Notes under the pieces: generated by a model
Database searches by the model: none
What the model was told of the DNA's origin: nothing
The model's input: only the letters and a program-made list of their open reading frames with translations
Position numbers and translations under genes: made by a program
Assembly: GCA_030525745.1 (NCBI GenBank)
Contig: JAUNED010000001.1
Location: 1-64,000 of the forward strand
Source of the DNA: Lonepinella koalarum
GTDB taxonomy: Bacteria > Pseudomonadota > Gammaproteobacteria > Enterobacterales > Pasteurellaceae
Reading direction: 5' to 3'
DNA: 64,000 nt
Shown: piece by piece, positions 9,310 through 20,397 of the stretch
How positions within the stretch are numbered: the first letter of the stretch is position 1
How the letters are laid out: the number at the start of each line of letters is the position of its first letter

Positions 9310-10098
9310 ATGTTGAAAGGATTTTCTTTCGCTCAAAAGTGCGGTGCATTTTTGCTTTGTTTATTATTAGCCTTCGCTTATTTGCAGCCCTATGTGTATC
9401 CGATGGACGAAGCCTTTCAAAACTTAAGCAAAACACTGCAAAAACCAACCGCACTTTATTGGTTGGGCACTGATCATTTTGGCCGTGATATGTTGTCTAG
9501 GTTGGCTTCAGCTATTCGTTTGTCTTTCTCTTTGATCGTATTATCGGTGGGTTGTGCCCTGTTTTTTGGTGTATTATTCGGCATCTTAAGTGGCTATGTC
9601 GGCGGTTGGCTGGATCGCTTGTTCACTTTCGTCAGTGATATGATTATGGCATTGCCGGGCTTGTTGTTTATTTTGCTGTTTGCGGCAATTGCTCCAGGTA
9701 CGTTTTGGTCATTGTATTTAGGGATTTCATTGGTTATGTGGGTGGAGTTTTTCCGTGTGGTGCGTTCTATCAGCCAAACTCTCGCCCATAGTGCAGAAAT
9801 TCAATCTTCCCGTTTAATGGGAATGGGCTTTTTCTACTGTATTAAACGCCATTTTTTACCTAAACTTGCACCGGTGGTAATGACATTAAGTGCTTTTGCT
9901 GCAGGGAATGCGGTATTGGCTTTGGCAACCTTGGGATTTGTCAGCGTGGGTTTGCGTCCGCCTACTGCGGAACTCGGGTTAATGATGACCGAACTTTTCC
10001 CTTATTACTATGAAGCGCCATGGATTTTTATCCAACCGATTTTGGCAGTCTTTCTATTGGTGCTGAGTTTTCAATTAATGTCGGGGAGAGTGAAATAA
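9310..10098 (+). CDS. ABC transporter permease, DppC/NikC type
   Basis: The second permease of the transporter has 262 residues. It shows the family signature ALYWLGTDHFGRDMLSRLASAIRLS near residues 50-75 and about five transmembrane segments. The ATP-binding coupling region SSRLMGMGFFYCIKRHFLPKLAPVV lies near residues 175-200. Its ATG follows the preceding stop codon with no gap, and its own stop shares one base with the ATPase start, so all three genes form one operon. Confidence 0.85.
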   Translation: MLKGFSFAQKCGAFLLCLLLAFAYLQPYVYPMDEAFQNLSKTLQKPTALYWLGTDHFGRDMLSRLASAIRLSFSLIVLSVGCALFFGVLFGILSGYVGGWLDRLFTFVSDMIMALPGLLFILLFAAIAPGTFWSLYLGISLVMWVEFFRVVRSISQTLAHSAEIQSSRLMGMGFFYCIKRHFLPKLAPVVMTLSAFAAGNAVLALATLGFVSVGLRPPTAELGLMMTELFPYYYEAPWIFIQPILAVFLLVLSFQLMSGRVK

Positions 10099-11492
10099 TG
10101 TTAATTCAAACAACGGAACTTGAAGTTTTTACCCGTCAAGGAGTGAAATTGGTGGAGCCGATCAGCTTGAGCTTGGGTAAAGGTGAAAATTTGACTATTT
10201 TAGGCGAAACAGGTTCGGGGAAAAGCTTGTTTGCTCAAGCCATTATGGGGGCGTTACCGGAAGAATTGGTATCCAAAGGTGAAATTAAAATTGAAGGAAA
10301 AAGCCTTTCACCAGCAGAGCTACAAGCCTATTGGGGGCGAAAACTGGCCATGTTACCACAGGAACCGACTCGTTCTCTCGATCCCACAATGAATGTAGCC
10401 AATCAAACTTGGGAAAGTTTTTATTTTGTGGGCAGAGAAAATCGCGAAAGTGCGCTACAAAAAATGCAAGAAAAATTGACCGCACTTGGGTTGGCAAATT
10501 TCACTACGCATTATCCACATCAACTTTCCGGCGGTCAGGCTCAACGAGCTTCTTTTGCAATGGCGACTTCTGGCGGGGCTTATATGCTGATTGCCGATGA
10601 GCCGACGAAAGGCCTAGATGCAAAAAACCGCCAAGCAGTGATTGATATGCTGAAACAGGTTGCTCAATCCGGCGGCGCATTATTAACCATTACCCACGAT
10701 ATTGAAGTAGCCGCCCAACTCGGTGGTAGAATTATGGTGATGAAAAAAGGGCAATTACTGGAACAAGGGGAAGCTGAACAACTCTTGCACAATCCACAAT
10801 CAGATTATGCCAAACAACTGATTGTAGCAGCTCCCTATCATTGGGTAGCTGAAGTAAAACAGCATCAAGGTGAGGAGACTTTACTGAAAGTCGAAAATCT
10901 CTCTTTGGCCAGAGGCAAGCGAACTTTATTTGAAAACCTCAATTTCTACCTGAAACGAGGTGAAATTTTAGGTGTTGTTGGGGACAGTGGTGTCGGTAAA
11001 AGCTCTTTAGGAGATGCATTATGTGGCTTATTAACACCAAAGTGCGGTCGGATTTCGTGGCAAATTGTCGCCAAGCGCCATCAAATTTTAAAGTTGTATC
11101 AGGATCCACCGGCCGCTTTTGCTCCAAATGTGAATTTACAAACCCTATTGGATGATGTCATTAATAAACACAAATTAGATCGCCAAAAAATCCCTTATTT
11201 ATTAGCACAGTTGAAACTTAGTCCTGAGATTTTACAACGTACTGCGGAAAATGTGTCTGGAGGCGAATTGCAACGTGTAGCGATTTTGCGTGCATTATTA
11301 TTTGAACCCGTTTTATTATTTGCCGATGAAGTTACGTCACGCCTCGACCCTATTACACAAAAAGAGACAATGGATTTGCTGGTAGAACAATGTCGAGAAC
11401 AGCAATGTGCATTAGTGATTGTCAGCCACGATCATGACTTAGTACGCCATTATTGTCATCAAGTGATTGATTTATCAAATTATTCACAATGA
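10098..11492 (+). CDS. ABC transporter ATPase with two fused nucleotide-binding domains
   Basis: This 464-residue protein carries the NikD-like and NikE-like (or DppD/DppF) ATPases in one chain. The first domain has Walker A GETGSGKS at 36-43, signature LSGGQAQRASFAMA and Walker B MLIADEPTKGLD. The second has Walker A GDSGVGKS near 295, signature VSGGELQRVAILRA and Walker B LLFADEVTSRLD. The start at 10098 overlaps the permease stop by one base. A longer open frame from 10020 is rejected because it overlaps the permease. It powers uptake of a peptide, nickel or metallophore-like ligand, and which one is not known. Confidence 0.85.
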   Translation: MLIQTTELEVFTRQGVKLVEPISLSLGKGENLTILGETGSGKSLFAQAIMGALPEELVSKGEIKIEGKSLSPAELQAYWGRKLAMLPQEPTRSLDPTMNVANQTWESFYFVGRENRESALQKMQEKLTALGLANFTTHYPHQLSGGQAQRASFAMATSGGAYMLIADEPTKGLDAKNRQAVIDMLKQVAQSGGALLTITHDIEVAAQLGGRIMVMKKGQLLEQGEAEQLLHNPQSDYAKQLIVAAPYHWVAEVKQHQGEETLLKVENLSLARGKRTLFENLNFYLKRGEILGVVGDSGVGKSSLGDALCGLLTPKCGRISWQIVAKRHQILKLYQDPPAAFAPNVNLQTLLDDVINKHKLDRQKIPYLLAQLKLSPEILQRTAENVSGGELQRVAILRALLFEPVLLFADEVTSRLDPITQKETMDLLVEQCREQQCALVIVSHDHDLVRHYCHQVIDLSNYSQ

Positions 11493-11570
11493 TTGAAAGC
11501 AAAAAGGCAGTTTAATTTTTCGTTAAAATGAATAAATCTGTTAAGATAACCTAAAAATTAGGGAGAACAG

Positions 11571-12095
11571 ATGAAAACTGCCATTTTTTACCTTAGTCAT
11601 TATGGCCAAACACAGAAAATTGCTGAAGCTTTAGCTGCTGAACTCAAGGATTGTGAGGTTTTTTCCTTGCGTGAAAAAGCTGACATTTCCACCGAAGAAT
11701 TGATGCAATTTGATTGTATTATTCTCGGTGCGTCAATTCGTTATGGGCATTTTGATCCCTTACTGGAGAGTTTTATTCATCAATATAGCACCGTATTAAA
11801 TAGCAAAAAAACGGCGTTTTTTAGTGTGAATTTGACTGCTCGAAAAGCAAATCGTAATACACCGGAAACCAATGTGTATACCCGAAAATTGCTTGCTCGT
11901 ATTGAATGGAAACCAAATTTTGTGGCTGTTTTTGCGGGAGCATTGCGTTACCCTCGATACAGCTGGCTGGATAAAATTATGATCCGTTTTATTATGACGC
12001 TGACAAGAGGGGAAACCGATACGGCGAAAGAATACGAATACACCGATTGGGAAAAAGTGCGGTTATTTGCGGCGGAGATTCAGAAAGACTCATAA
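11571..12095 (+). CDS. hemG: Menaquinone-dependent protoporphyrinogen IX oxidase
   Basis: HemG is a flavodoxin-fold enzyme that oxidises protoporphyrinogen IX to protoporphyrin IX with quinone as acceptor, so haem synthesis can run anaerobically. The 174 residues include the FMN loop SHYGQTQKIAEALA at the start, CIILGASIRYGHF near residue 50, SVNLTARKANRNTPETN, and FAGALRYPRYSWLDKIMIRFIM, which are specific to HemG rather than other flavodoxins. A ribosome site GGGAG precedes the ATG. It sits between the ABC operon and epmA and has its own terminator. Confidence 0.92.
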   Translation: MKTAIFYLSHYGQTQKIAEALAAELKDCEVFSLREKADISTEELMQFDCIILGASIRYGHFDPLLESFIHQYSTVLNSKKTAFFSVNLTARKANRNTPETNVYTRKLLARIEWKPNFVAVFAGALRYPRYSWLDKIMIRFIMTLTRGETDTAKEYEYTDWEKVRLFAAEIQKDS

Positions 12096-12150
12096 AGATG
12101 TTTAAATATATTTTACTTCCAGCAGGAAATCGTATTTAATTCGCTTTCCC

Positions 12151-12183
12151 AAGCCTGTTTATTTATAATAGACGGGCTTTTTT
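12151..12183 (+). terminator. Terminator of hemG
   Basis: AAGCCTGT pairs with ACGGGCTT (one G-T pair) around an AT-rich loop and is followed by a run of T residues. Confidence 0.75.
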
Positions 12184-12203
12184 ATTTGAGAAACAAAAGA
12201 ATT

Positions 12204-13178
12204 ATGTCAGAACAATCATTCAACTGGAAACCCTCGGCCTCGGTGGCTAATTTGTTGGCTCGTTCAAAAATTATCAATAATATCCGTCGTTTTTTCACGG
12301 AGCGTGGCTTGCTTGAAGTGGAGACACCGGTGTTGAGCGAATTTGGTGTGACGGATGTGCATTTATCCACGTTTAGTACGGAATTTGCTGCGCCTTTCGA
12401 GTCGCAAAATAAAACTCTGTGGTTGGGAACCAGTCCTGAATATCATATGAAACGTTTACTGGCTGCAGGTAGTGGGCCGATTTTTCAGCTTTGCCATGTT
12501 TTTCGTAACGAAGAGACGGGGCGTAAGCACAATCCTGAATTTACGATGTTGGAATGGTATCGACCTCACTTTGATATGTATCGTTTAATCAATGAGGTAG
12601 ATGATTTATTACAACAGATTTTAGATTGTGAACCGGCGGAAAGCTTGAGCTACCAATTTGTTTTCCAAGAATATGTGGGGTTAGATCCACTGTCTGCCTC
12701 TCGTCCTGAATTGCTGGCAAAAGCCAGAGAGCATCAGTTTATTTGTGCAGATGACGAAGAACGGGACACTTTGTTGCAGTTTTTGTTTAGCACCTTAGTT
12801 GAGCCTAAAATTGGCTTGGAACGCCCTGTGGTCGTATATCATTTTCCGGCGACTCAAGCTGCGTTGGCACAAATCAGCTCGGAGGATCATCGTGTTGCGG
12901 AACGTTTTGAGTTTTATTATAAGGGGTTGGAATTAGCCAACGGCTTTAATGAATTAACGGATGCGGCAGAGCAACAACACCGTTTTGAGCAAGATAACCG
13001 TTTACGGCAAAAAATGGGACTTCCCGAGCGGAAAATCGATCGTCGCTTTTTAGCGGCATTGCAAGCCGGTATGCCAAATTGTGCTGGGGTAGCCTTAGGT
13101 GTGGATCGTTTATTGATGATTGCCTTAAATGCGGAAAGCATTAAAGAGGTAATGGCATTTTCTGTAGAAAATGCGTAA
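12204..13178 (+). CDS. epmA: Elongation factor P beta-lysine ligase
   Basis: EpmA (GenX/PoxA) is a truncated lysyl-tRNA synthetase that attaches beta-lysine to elongation factor P. At 324 residues it matches the E. coli protein and lacks the tRNA anticodon-binding domain. Class II motif 2 is [19 protein letters not shown] near residues 105-123, and motif 3 is [14 protein letters not shown] near the end. The ATG at 12204 gives [14 protein letters not shown], matching the family. A TTG six codons upstream lacks support. In E. coli and, from memory, in H. influenzae it lies next to and divergent from frdA, but here 5.7 kb separate them. Confidence 0.94.
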   Translation: MSEQSFNWKPSASVANLLARSKIINNIRRFFTERGLLEVETPVLSEFGVTDVHLSTFSTEFAAPFESQNKTLWLGTSPEYHMKRLLAAGSGPIFQLCHVFRNEETGRKHNPEFTMLEWYRPHFDMYRLINEVDDLLQQILDCEPAESLSYQFVFQEYVGLDPLSASRPELLAKAREHQFICADDEERDTLLQFLFSTLVEPKIGLERPVVVYHFPATQAALAQISSEDHRVAERFEFYYKGLELANGFNELTDAAEQQHRFEQDNRLRQKMGLPERKIDRRFLAALQAGMPNCAGVALGVDRLLMIALNAESIKEVMAFSVENA

Positions 13179-13286
13179 AAGTGTGGTGGCGTTTCGGTAA
13201 GGTTTTGGCGAAATAAAAGTTGCAAAAGCCCCTGTTCGACTTTAAACTTTACCGACTAGCTTTTCCCTCTTAACTTCAGGAAAATA

Positions 13287-14153
13287 ATGAATAAACAAGC
13301 TAATGCCGATAATCCCGATCTTTCTTTAGGGACGCAATTTCGCCAAGCCCGCGAAGCCTTAAACTTAACTTTAGATGATGTGTCAAAAGTGATTCAACTT
13401 CGTCCTTCCATTTTGCAGCAAATTGAACAGGATGAATGGATACAGCCACATATTGCCCCGATTTTTATGCGTGGTTATGTGCAAAGTTATGCTCGCTTTT
13501 TGAAATTGCCAACGACATTGTGGCAATCTTTCAATTTTGGTGTAACGCAGAAAAATGACTTGAATCGCGGTGTCAGAGCAAAAATCGCTAATAATCCACA
13601 TTTCGCCTATGGGCGTTTGGTGGGTTATTTTACGGCACTTGTGTTAATTATAGTGTTGGGTATGACAGCACTTTGGTGGTGGCAAAATCACCAACAATCT
13701 AATGCAGAACGCGATACTTTGGTACAAAACTACAAGGCGACAGAAAATGTTTCGCCGACATCCCCCCTTATACAAATGGAGCCTGTGTCAGTTAAATCGA
13801 CAGAGTTGAATCTTCCGGAACAAGGCACTCAAACGCAACTTGTAGAGGACTCTATTCAGAATAGTGGCGCTGAGGAAAATCAGAAAAGTGCGGTAGAAAA
13901 TCAGCCGGTTTCAGAGGTTAAAGGTGACTTGAAAATTGAAATTACGGCGGCAAGCAGTTGGATTACTGTGAAAGATGCAACACGTAAAAACTTAGCACAA
14001 CAGGAATATAAACAAGGTGAGGTGTTGATTTTTGATGGTCAAGGGCCCTATTCTTTAACCATTGGCGCGCCGGCTAATGTGAAAATTACCTATAAGGGTG
14101 AGATTTATCCACTGACTATTGACGGTCGCGTTGCTCGTATTAAATTACAATAA
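13287..14153 (+). CDS. rodZ: Cytoskeletal protein RodZ
   Basis: RodZ links the MreB actin-like cytoskeleton to the cell-wall elongation machinery. The 288 residues show an N-terminal helix-turn-helix domain of the Cro/Xre type (about 15-85, LGTQFRQAREALNLTLDDVSK), a single membrane segment near 112-132 ending in LWWWQNHQQ, a Gln/Ser/Glu-rich linker, and a C-terminal periplasmic beta domain (SSWITVKDATRKNLAQQEYK). It begins the run rodZ-ispG-hisS-yfgM. In relatives pilF and rlmN precede it directly, but here they lie 46 kb away. Confidence 0.9.
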   Translation: MNKQANADNPDLSLGTQFRQAREALNLTLDDVSKVIQLRPSILQQIEQDEWIQPHIAPIFMRGYVQSYARFLKLPTTLWQSFNFGVTQKNDLNRGVRAKIANNPHFAYGRLVGYFTALVLIIVLGMTALWWWQNHQQSNAERDTLVQNYKATENVSPTSPLIQMEPVSVKSTELNLPEQGTQTQLVEDSIQNSGAEENQKSAVENQPVSEVKGDLKIEITAASSWITVKDATRKNLAQQEYKQGEVLIFDGQGPYSLTIGAPANVKITYKGEIYPLTIDGRVARIKLQ

Positions 14154-14165
14154 AATTACTCTATT

Positions 14166-15278
14166 ATGTCATCATTTAAACCAACGATTAAACGTCGTGA
14201 ATCTTTAAAAATTTATGTAGGCAATGTGCCGGTGGGCGGTGATGCACCTATTGCGGTGCAGTCAATGACTAATACAAGAACCACCGATGTTGAATCAACA
14301 GTGGCGCAAATTAAATCCCTTGAACGGGTTGGTGCTGACATTGTGAGAGTGTCCGTACCCACAATGGAAGCTGCGGAAGCTTTCAAATTGATTAAACAAC
14401 AAGTGAATGTGCCGTTAGTGGCTGATATTCACTTTGATTATCGCATTGCGTTAAAAGTGGCGGAATACGGTGTCGATTGTTTGCGGATTAATCCGGGTAA
14501 TATTGGGCGTGAAGATCGTATTCGTGCGGTAGTGGATTGTGCCAGAGACAAAAATATCCCGATTCGTATCGGTGTGAATGCCGGTTCTTTGGAAAAAGAT
14601 TTGCAGGAAAAATACGGCGAACCGACACCGGAAGCCTTATTGGAAAGTGCATTGCGTCACGTTGAAATTTTAGATCGTTTAAACTTCGATCAATTTAAAG
14701 TCAGTGTGAAAGCTTCCGATGTATTTTTAGCGGTGGAATCTTATCGTTTACTGGCAAAAGCCATTAAGCAGCCACTTCATTTGGGTATTACGGAAGCCGG
14801 TGGTGCGAGAGCCGGGGCGGTGAAAAGTGCGGTCGGTTTAGGTATGCTTTTAGCCGAAGGCATCGGCGATACTCTCAGAATTTCGTTGGCGGCGGATCCT
14901 GTGGAAGAAATTAAAGTGGGTTTTGACATTCTGAAATCCCTGCGTATTCGTTCCCGAGGTATTAATTTTATTGCTTGCCCAACCTGTTCTCGTCAGGAAT
15001 TTGATGTGATTGGTACGGTTAATGCTTTAGAACAGCGTCTTGAAGATATTATTACGCCAATGGACGTGTCGATTATCGGTTGTGTAGTAAATGGGCCGGG
15101 AGAAGCCCTGATTTCCGATCTTGGCGTGACCGGTGGGAATAAGAAAAGCGGTTTTTATCTCAATGGTGAGCGCCAAAAAGAGCGATTTGATAACGAAGAT
15201 ATGATTAATCAACTTGAGGCAAAAATTCGGGCTCAGGTTGCGATTCAACAGCAACGTATTGATGTAGTAACAAAGTAA
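14166..15278 (+). CDS. ispG: 4-hydroxy-3-methylbut-2-enyl diphosphate synthase
   Basis: IspG carries out the penultimate step of the MEP isoprenoid pathway, reducing methylerythritol cyclodiphosphate to HMBPP with a [4Fe-4S] cluster. The 370-residue length is standard. The cluster ligands are visible as [11 protein letters not shown] (first Cys at 270) and CVVNGPGE near 305, followed by Glu. The TIM-barrel start [20 protein letters not shown] is characteristic. It lies 12 bases after rodZ and 15 bases before hisS in an apparent operon. Confidence 0.95.
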   Translation: MSSFKPTIKRRESLKIYVGNVPVGGDAPIAVQSMTNTRTTDVESTVAQIKSLERVGADIVRVSVPTMEAAEAFKLIKQQVNVPLVADIHFDYRIALKVAEYGVDCLRINPGNIGREDRIRAVVDCARDKNIPIRIGVNAGSLEKDLQEKYGEPTPEALLESALRHVEILDRLNFDQFKVSVKASDVFLAVESYRLLAKAIKQPLHLGITEAGGARAGAVKSAVGLGMLLAEGIGDTLRISLAADPVEEIKVGFDILKSLRIRSRGINFIACPTCSRQEFDVIGTVNALEQRLEDIITPMDVSIIGCVVNGPGEALISDLGVTGGNKKSGFYLNGERQKERFDNEDMINQLEAKIRAQVAIQQQRIDVVTK

Positions 15279-15293
15279 GATAGGAAAATAAAC

Positions 15294-16565
15294 GTGGCGA
15301 AAACAATTCAAGCAATTCGTGGAATGAATGATTGCTCACCGACAGAAAGCCCATTATGGCAATGGGTTGAAAATAAAGTTCGGTCGGTCGTGGCTGGTTA
15401 TGGTTATGCGGAAGTGCGTATGCCGATTGTGGAAAGTACCCCTTTATTTGCACGGGCTATCGGTGAAGTAACAGATGTTGTTTCTAAAGAAATGTACAGC
15501 TTTTGGGATAACGATGAGCAATTAACACTGCGTCCCGAAGGGACTGCAGGTTGTGTCCGTGCAGCGATTGAGCACGGTTGGATTTATAATAATGAACAGC
15601 GTTTATGGTATATGGGGCCAATGTTCCGCCATGAACGTCCGCAAAAAGGGCGTTATCGTCAATTTCATCAAGCCGGTGTAGAAATTTTTGGTATTGCTAA
15701 TCCGGAAATTGATGCGGAATTAATTTTATTGACCGCGCGTTTGTGGAAAGAATTGGGTATTGATCAGCACGTTTCTTTGCAACTTAACTCTATTGGTTCT
15801 TTGGAAGCTCGTCAAAATTATCGTTCTGCGTTGGTGGCATTTTTAGAACATCACCAAGATTTAATGAGTGAAGAAGAAAAAGAACGTTTGGTTAAAAATC
15901 CTTTACGGATTTTAGATACCAAAAACCAAGCATTACAAGACGTATTAAATGATGCACCGAAATTATTGGATTATTTGGATGAGGAAAGTCGTGAGCATTT
16001 TGCTCAACTTTGTTGTTTATTGGATGCCATGGGTATTACTTATGAGGTAAATCCCAAATTGGTGCGTGGCTTGGATTATTATAATAAAACTGTATTTGAG
16101 TGGGTCACCTCTGCATTAGGTGCACAAGGTACAGTCTGTGGTGGTGGACGTTATGATGGTTTAGTAGAACAATTGGGTGGGCATGCAACTCAAGGTGTCG
16201 GTTTTGCTATGGGGTTGGAGCGCTTAGTGTTATTAGTACAAGAAGTCAATAAAGATATTCAATTGCCAAGTGCGGTAGATATTTATGTTGTTTTTGCTGG
16301 TGAAGGTACGACAACAGTTGCGTTCCAATTGGCTGAAAAACTCCGTTCGGCATTACCGCACTTACGTATTATGACTCATTGCAGCGGTGGCAATTTTAAA
16401 AAGCAATTTAAACGTGCGGATAAAGTGGAAGCTAAATTTGCCTTAGTATTGGGTGAAACAGAAGTACAGCATCAGCAAGTGGTAGTGAAAGATTTAGCCG
16501 GTGGTGCTCAACAAACCCTTGCAATGGACGATGTAGTTGAATATTTAAAAAATCAATATAATTAA
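15294..16565 (+). CDS. hisS: Histidyl-tRNA synthetase
   Basis: This class II aminoacyl-tRNA synthetase charges tRNA-His. The 423 residues contain motif 1 around residue 45-80, [12 protein letters not shown], motif 2 [17 protein letters not shown], the histidine-binding HisA motif [14 protein letters not shown], motif 3 [14 protein letters not shown], and a C-terminal anticodon-binding domain. The start is GTG at 15294, preceded by AGG and giving [13 protein letters not shown] as in relatives. Confidence 0.95.
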   Translation: MAKTIQAIRGMNDCSPTESPLWQWVENKVRSVVAGYGYAEVRMPIVESTPLFARAIGEVTDVVSKEMYSFWDNDEQLTLRPEGTAGCVRAAIEHGWIYNNEQRLWYMGPMFRHERPQKGRYRQFHQAGVEIFGIANPEIDAELILLTARLWKELGIDQHVSLQLNSIGSLEARQNYRSALVAFLEHHQDLMSEEEKERLVKNPLRILDTKNQALQDVLNDAPKLLDYLDEESREHFAQLCCLLDAMGITYEVNPKLVRGLDYYNKTVFEWVTSALGAQGTVCGGGRYDGLVEQLGGHATQGVGFAMGLERLVLLVQEVNKDIQLPSAVDIYVVFAGEGTTTVAFQLAEKLRSALPHLRIMTHCSGGNFKKQFKRADKVEAKFALVLGETEVQHQQVVVKDLAGGAQQTLAMDDVVEYLKNQYN

Positions 16566-16577
16566 GAGGAAAGCAAA

Positions 16578-17177
16578 ATGGCTTACACTATTGAAGAAGA
16601 ACAAGAGATTAACGAGCTGAAGGCTTGGTGGAAAGAAAATTATAAAAGTTTAGTGCTGGCCTTAATTTTAGGGGTTGGTGGTGTGAGTGGTTGGAATTTT
16701 TGGCAAGCTCAGCAAGTGGCTAAAAAACAAGAATTATCAGCGCAATATGAGCAATTGATTTATAGCCGGCAAGATCAGACTAAAGTAGACGAGTTTGTGA
16801 AGGTAAATAATAAAACGGCTTATGCGACATTGTTGTTATTAGATCAAGCAAAAAAATCTATTGATAAACAGGACTTTGCACAAGCAGAAAGCCAATTACA
16901 AGAAGCCTTAAAACAAGCACCGGATGAAATTTTATCTTCTATTTCAGCTTTGCGTTTAGCAACAGTACAATTCCAATTAGGTCAATTTGATGTGTCGTTG
17001 CATACTTTAAGTCAAGTCAAAAATGCCACTTGGAATAGTGCTAAAGCCTTATTAACCGGTGATATTCAATTGGCTCGTGGCGATAAAGCGGCAGCCAAAA
17101 TCAGTTATGAGCAAGCCAAAGAAAATGCGACCGCTTTAGAGCAGCAATGGATTCAAGTGCGGTTAAATAATTTGTAG
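16578..17177 (+). CDS. yfgM: YfgM, periplasmic chaperone-like SecYEG ancillary protein
   Basis: YfgM is a single-pass inner-membrane protein with a periplasmic TPR-like domain that associates with the SecYEG translocon and PpiD. The 199 residues show the conserved EEEQEINELKAWWKENYK, a membrane segment near 25-42 (LVLALILGVGGVSGWNFW) and helical repeats with ALLLLDQAKK and ISALRLATVQFQLGQFD. It follows hisS by 12 bases. bamB, which follows in E. coli, is absent, and a terminator closes the operon. Confidence 0.88.
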   Translation: MAYTIEEEQEINELKAWWKENYKSLVLALILGVGGVSGWNFWQAQQVAKKQELSAQYEQLIYSRQDQTKVDEFVKVNNKTAYATLLLLDQAKKSIDKQDFAQAESQLQEALKQAPDEILSSISALRLATVQFQLGQFDVSLHTLSQVKNATWNSAKALLTGDIQLARGDKAAAKISYEQAKENATALEQQWIQVRLNNL

Positions 17178-17205
17178 TTTTGTGTGTCATTAAAACTTAA
17201 GAATA

Positions 17206-17233
17206 AAAAATCGGCTCTTTTGAGCCGATTTTT
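17206..17233 (+). terminator. Bidirectional terminator between yfgM and sodA
   Basis: AAAAATCGGCTC and GAGCCGATTTTT form a perfect stem around TTTT between two converging genes. Confidence 0.88.
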
Positions 17234-17253
17234 GTTATCTGAAATTTTATTAA

Positions 17254-17910
17254 TTATTTGCAACCGCAGCTTGCAATTTTTTTCTCAAAACGCTCGTTAG
17301 CAAAATCCCAGTTGATCACATTCCAGAATTCTTTGATATAGTCCGGTCGACGGTTTTGGAATTTTAAGTAGTAAGCATGTTCCCACACATCCAAGCCGAA
17401 TAGTGGGAAGCCTTCGCAACCGGCAATGTCTTTACCCATTAACGGATTGTCTTGGTTTGCAGTAGATACAACGGCTAATTTGCCACCTTCTTGAACAACT
17501 AACCAAGCCCAGCCTGAACCGAAGCGGGTCGTTGCCGCTTTTTCAAATTCTGCTTTGAATGCATCAACAGATCCGAAATCACGCTCGATAGCCGCTTTTA
17601 ATGTGCCTTGTAATGTTGTACCGGTTTTTAAGGATTTCCAAAATAAATGGTGGTTAGCGTGTCCGCCTACATTATTACGCAATGCGGCAAATTTGTCTGC
17701 AGGTACGTTCGCTAAATGATTTTTTAAGAATGAACCCGGGCAACCTTGAGCTGCTAATTCGGCTAATTCAGGATTTGCTTCAAACACGGCATTAGCATTG
17801 TTAATATAGGCTTGGTGGTGTTTGCTGTGGTGGATTTCCATTGTTTGTGCATCAAAATGAGGTTCTAATGCATTGTAGGCATAGCCTAATTCAGGTAGTG
17901 TATAAGCCAT
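17254..17910 (-). CDS. sodA: Superoxide dismutase (Mn type)
   Basis: SodA converts superoxide to oxygen and hydrogen peroxide in the cytoplasm. The 218 residues hold the metal ligands in [22 protein letters not shown] (GGHANHH), and the [19 protein letters not shown] signature with Asp and His. The sequence is close to H. influenzae SodA. The C-terminus ends in KKIASCGCK, with two Cys residues not typical of the core fold. An FNR-like box lies upstream, and in E. coli sodA is repressed by FNR, ArcA and Fur. Confidence 0.92.
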   Translation of the reverse strand: MAYTLPELGYAYNALEPHFDAQTMEIHHSKHHQAYINNANAVFEANPELAELAAQGCPGSFLKNHLANVPADKFAALRNNVGGHANHHLFWKSLKTGTTLQGTLKAAIERDFGSVDAFKAEFEKAATTRFGSGWAWLVVQEGGKLAVVSTANQDNPLMGKDIAGCEGFPLFGLDVWEHAYYLKFQNRRPDYIKEFWNVINWDFANERFEKKIASCGCK

Positions 17911-17961
17911 AGAGTTTTCCTTTTTGTTGGGTGAATAATCGCATTTATCTTAGCAAAAAAA

Positions 17962-17975
17962 TTGATATAGATCAT
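17962..17975 (-). promoter_or_regulatory. FNR-like box upstream of sodA
   Basis: TTGAT-ATAG-ATCAT matches TTGAT-N4-ATCAA in nine of ten positions, about 50 bases before the sodA start. At this place it would fit anaerobic repression of sodA. Part of the same AT-rich stretch could also bind Fur. Confidence 0.5.
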
Positions 17976-18025
17976 TAAAAATGGAAAAAATAAGGGCTAA
18001 ATTGCCCTTATTATGTCGTTTAATT

Positions 18026-20287
18026 TTATTGTGCTTGAACTGCAGCAACAGCAACCATATTAATAACTCGGCGGACAGAGGATTTGGAGGTTAAAATATG
18101 TGCCGGTTTGTTCATACCCATTAGGATTGGGCCGATGGTAATCGGCGTTTGTGTACCTTGTAATAGGTTAAGGCTGATACGGGCTGCCTCCATATTCGGC
18201 ATCACTAACACATTAGCTGCCCCTTTTAACGGGCTATCCGGCATAATTTCGTGGCGTAAACTTTCCGATAATGCCACATCGCAATGCATTTCACCGTCGA
18301 TCATTAAATGTGGATCACGTTGTTGAACCAAACTTAAAACCTCTCGCATTTTGACCGCACTTGGGTGATTTGATGTGCCATAATTGGAATGAGAAATCAA
18401 AGCAACTCGTGGTTCAATGCCAAAACGGCGTACTTGCTCTGCTGCCATAAGCGTAATTTCAGCCAATTCTTCTGCGGTTGGATTTTGATTGACGAAAGTA
18501 TCAGTAATAAATAAATTACTGTTTTGTAGCACTAAACCATTGATAGTAGCAGGTACTTTGATATTTGCTTTCACACCAATAATTTCATTGAGAATACTCA
18601 AACTTGAGGAATAAGTACCAACTAAACCACACAACATAGCGTCTGCATAACCTAATTCCAACAAAGCAGAAGCGATTGCGGTAGAATTATTGAGCATTCG
18701 GCGTTGTGCCATAGCAGCAGTTACGCCTTGGCGTTTAAGTTTGTTGTGGTAAAGTTGCCAGCATTTTTCAAAAATGATTGGATCATTGGTGTTTAAAATA
18801 TCAAAATCTTGGCCGACTTGAATTTTTAGCCCTAGTTTTTTAATTTGTTGCTTGATCACTTCCGTACGGCCGACTAAAACAGGGTATGCAATTCCTAAAG
18901 TCGTAATTTCTTGTACTGCATGTAATACTCGAGTTTCCTCACCATCTGCCAATAAAACCCGTTTTTTGTCTTTTTTGGCTTGGTCGAATACAGGCTTCAT
19001 AAATAAATTGGTTTTATATACAAATTGGGTCAATTTTTCTTTATAAGCGTCCCAGTCGGTAATAGGCCGAGTTGCTACACCGCTGTCCATTGCTGCTTTT
19101 GCCACTGCAGGAGCAATACGAACAATTAAGCGTGGGTCAAATGGTTTAGGAATAATGTAATCAGGCCCAAAGGATACTTCGTTACCGCCGTAAGCTGAGG
19201 TGACAACTTCATTTTGTTCAGCTAATGCTAAATCCGCAATGGCATAGACTGCAGCCATTTTCATTTCTTCATTAATGGTCGTTGCACCTACATCCAATGC
19301 TCCCCGGAAAATAAATGGGAAACACAGCACATTATTGACTTGGTTAGGGAAATCGGAACGACCGGTACATACAATAGCATCAGGACGAACAGCTTTAGCT
19401 TCAGGTGGTGTAATTTCAGGATTTGGGTTAGCTAAGGCTAAGATCAATGGGTTAGCGGCCATTGAACGCACCATATCTGGTGTTAAAGCGCCGGCTGCCG
19501 AGCAACCTAAGAAAATATCTGCATTCGGTATTGCATCAGCTAAGCTTCTTGTGCCGTTATCATCAATGGCATAGCGTTTTTTAGTGTCATCCATTTTTTC
19601 ATCGCGACCTTTGTAAATAACGCCTTTAGAGTCACAAACAGTGATATTTTCAGGTTTCATGCCAAGAGAAACCAATAAATTCAAGCAAGCAATGGAAGCT
19701 GCACCGGCACCGGATGCCACTAATTTTACTTCATCAATTTTCTTATTGATGATTCGTAAACCGTTTAATACGGCAGCTGAGCTAATAATAGCCGTACCAT
19801 GTTGGTCATCATGGAAGACGGGAATTTTCATACGCTCACGTAATTTTTCTTCAATGTAAAAACATTCAGGTGCTTTAATATCTTCAAGGTTAATGCCACC
19901 AAAAGTCGGTTCGAGGGAAGCAATAATTTCCACCAGTTTTTCCGGATCTTTTTCATCAATTTCAATATCGAATACATCGACGCCGGCAAATTTTTTAAAT
20001 AACACGCCTTTGCCTTCCATAACAGGCTTGCCGGCCAATGCGCCGATATTACCTAAACCTAACACTGCCGTACCGTTGGAAATAACGGCAACTAAATTTC
20101 CTCTTGCGGTATAGCGATAGGCAGTTGCAGGATCGGCTTGAATTGCTAGACAAGGTTCTGCTACGCCCGGTGAATAGGCTAAGGCAAGATCCCGTTGTGT
20201 CGCAAGAGATTTCGTCGGTGTGACTTCAATTTTGCCCGGTTTTGGAAATTCGTGGAAGTCTAAGGCGGCTTGACGTAATTCTGACAT
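18026..20287 (-). CDS. maeB: NADP-dependent malic enzyme with phosphotransacetylase-like domain
   Basis: MaeB decarboxylates malate to pyruvate with NADP. The 753 residues comprise an N-terminal malic enzyme domain (about 1-425) with [33 protein letters not shown] and the nucleotide site [17 protein letters not shown], and a C-terminal phosphate acetyltransferase-like regulatory domain (about 430-753) with [14 protein letters not shown] and [11 protein letters not shown]. Length and order match the hybrid malic enzymes of proteobacteria. It is a single gene, divergent from rsuA. Confidence 0.94.
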   Translation of the reverse strand: MSELRQAALDFHEFPKPGKIEVTPTKSLATQRDLALAYSPGVAEPCLAIQADPATAYRYTARGNLVAVISNGTAVLGLGNIGALAGKPVMEGKGVLFKKFAGVDVFDIEIDEKDPEKLVEIIASLEPTFGGINLEDIKAPECFYIEEKLRERMKIPVFHDDQHGTAIISSAAVLNGLRIINKKIDEVKLVASGAGAASIACLNLLVSLGMKPENITVCDSKGVIYKGRDEKMDDTKKRYAIDDNGTRSLADAIPNADIFLGCSAAGALTPDMVRSMAANPLILALANPNPEITPPEAKAVRPDAIVCTGRSDFPNQVNNVLCFPFIFRGALDVGATTINEEMKMAAVYAIADLALAEQNEVVTSAYGGNEVSFGPDYIIPKPFDPRLIVRIAPAVAKAAMDSGVATRPITDWDAYKEKLTQFVYKTNLFMKPVFDQAKKDKKRVLLADGEETRVLHAVQEITTLGIAYPVLVGRTEVIKQQIKKLGLKIQVGQDFDILNTNDPIIFEKCWQLYHNKLKRQGVTAAMAQRRMLNNSTAIASALLELGYADAMLCGLVGTYSSSLSILNEIIGVKANIKVPATINGLVLQNSNLFITDTFVNQNPTAEELAEITLMAAEQVRRFGIEPRVALISHSNYGTSNHPSAVKMREVLSLVQQRDPHLMIDGEMHCDVALSESLRHEIMPDSPLKGAANVLVMPNMEAARISLNLLQGTQTPITIGPILMGMNKPAHILTSKSSVRRVINMVAVAAVQAQ

Positions 20288-20397
20288 TGTTGTTTCTCCT
20301 TTTTGAGTACAGAATGTTTGCAGAAATTATAAAACTAAATAAAGTGAAAAACTGTGATAGACCGCAAATTTTTAGCAAAAACGACCGCACTTTTTTA

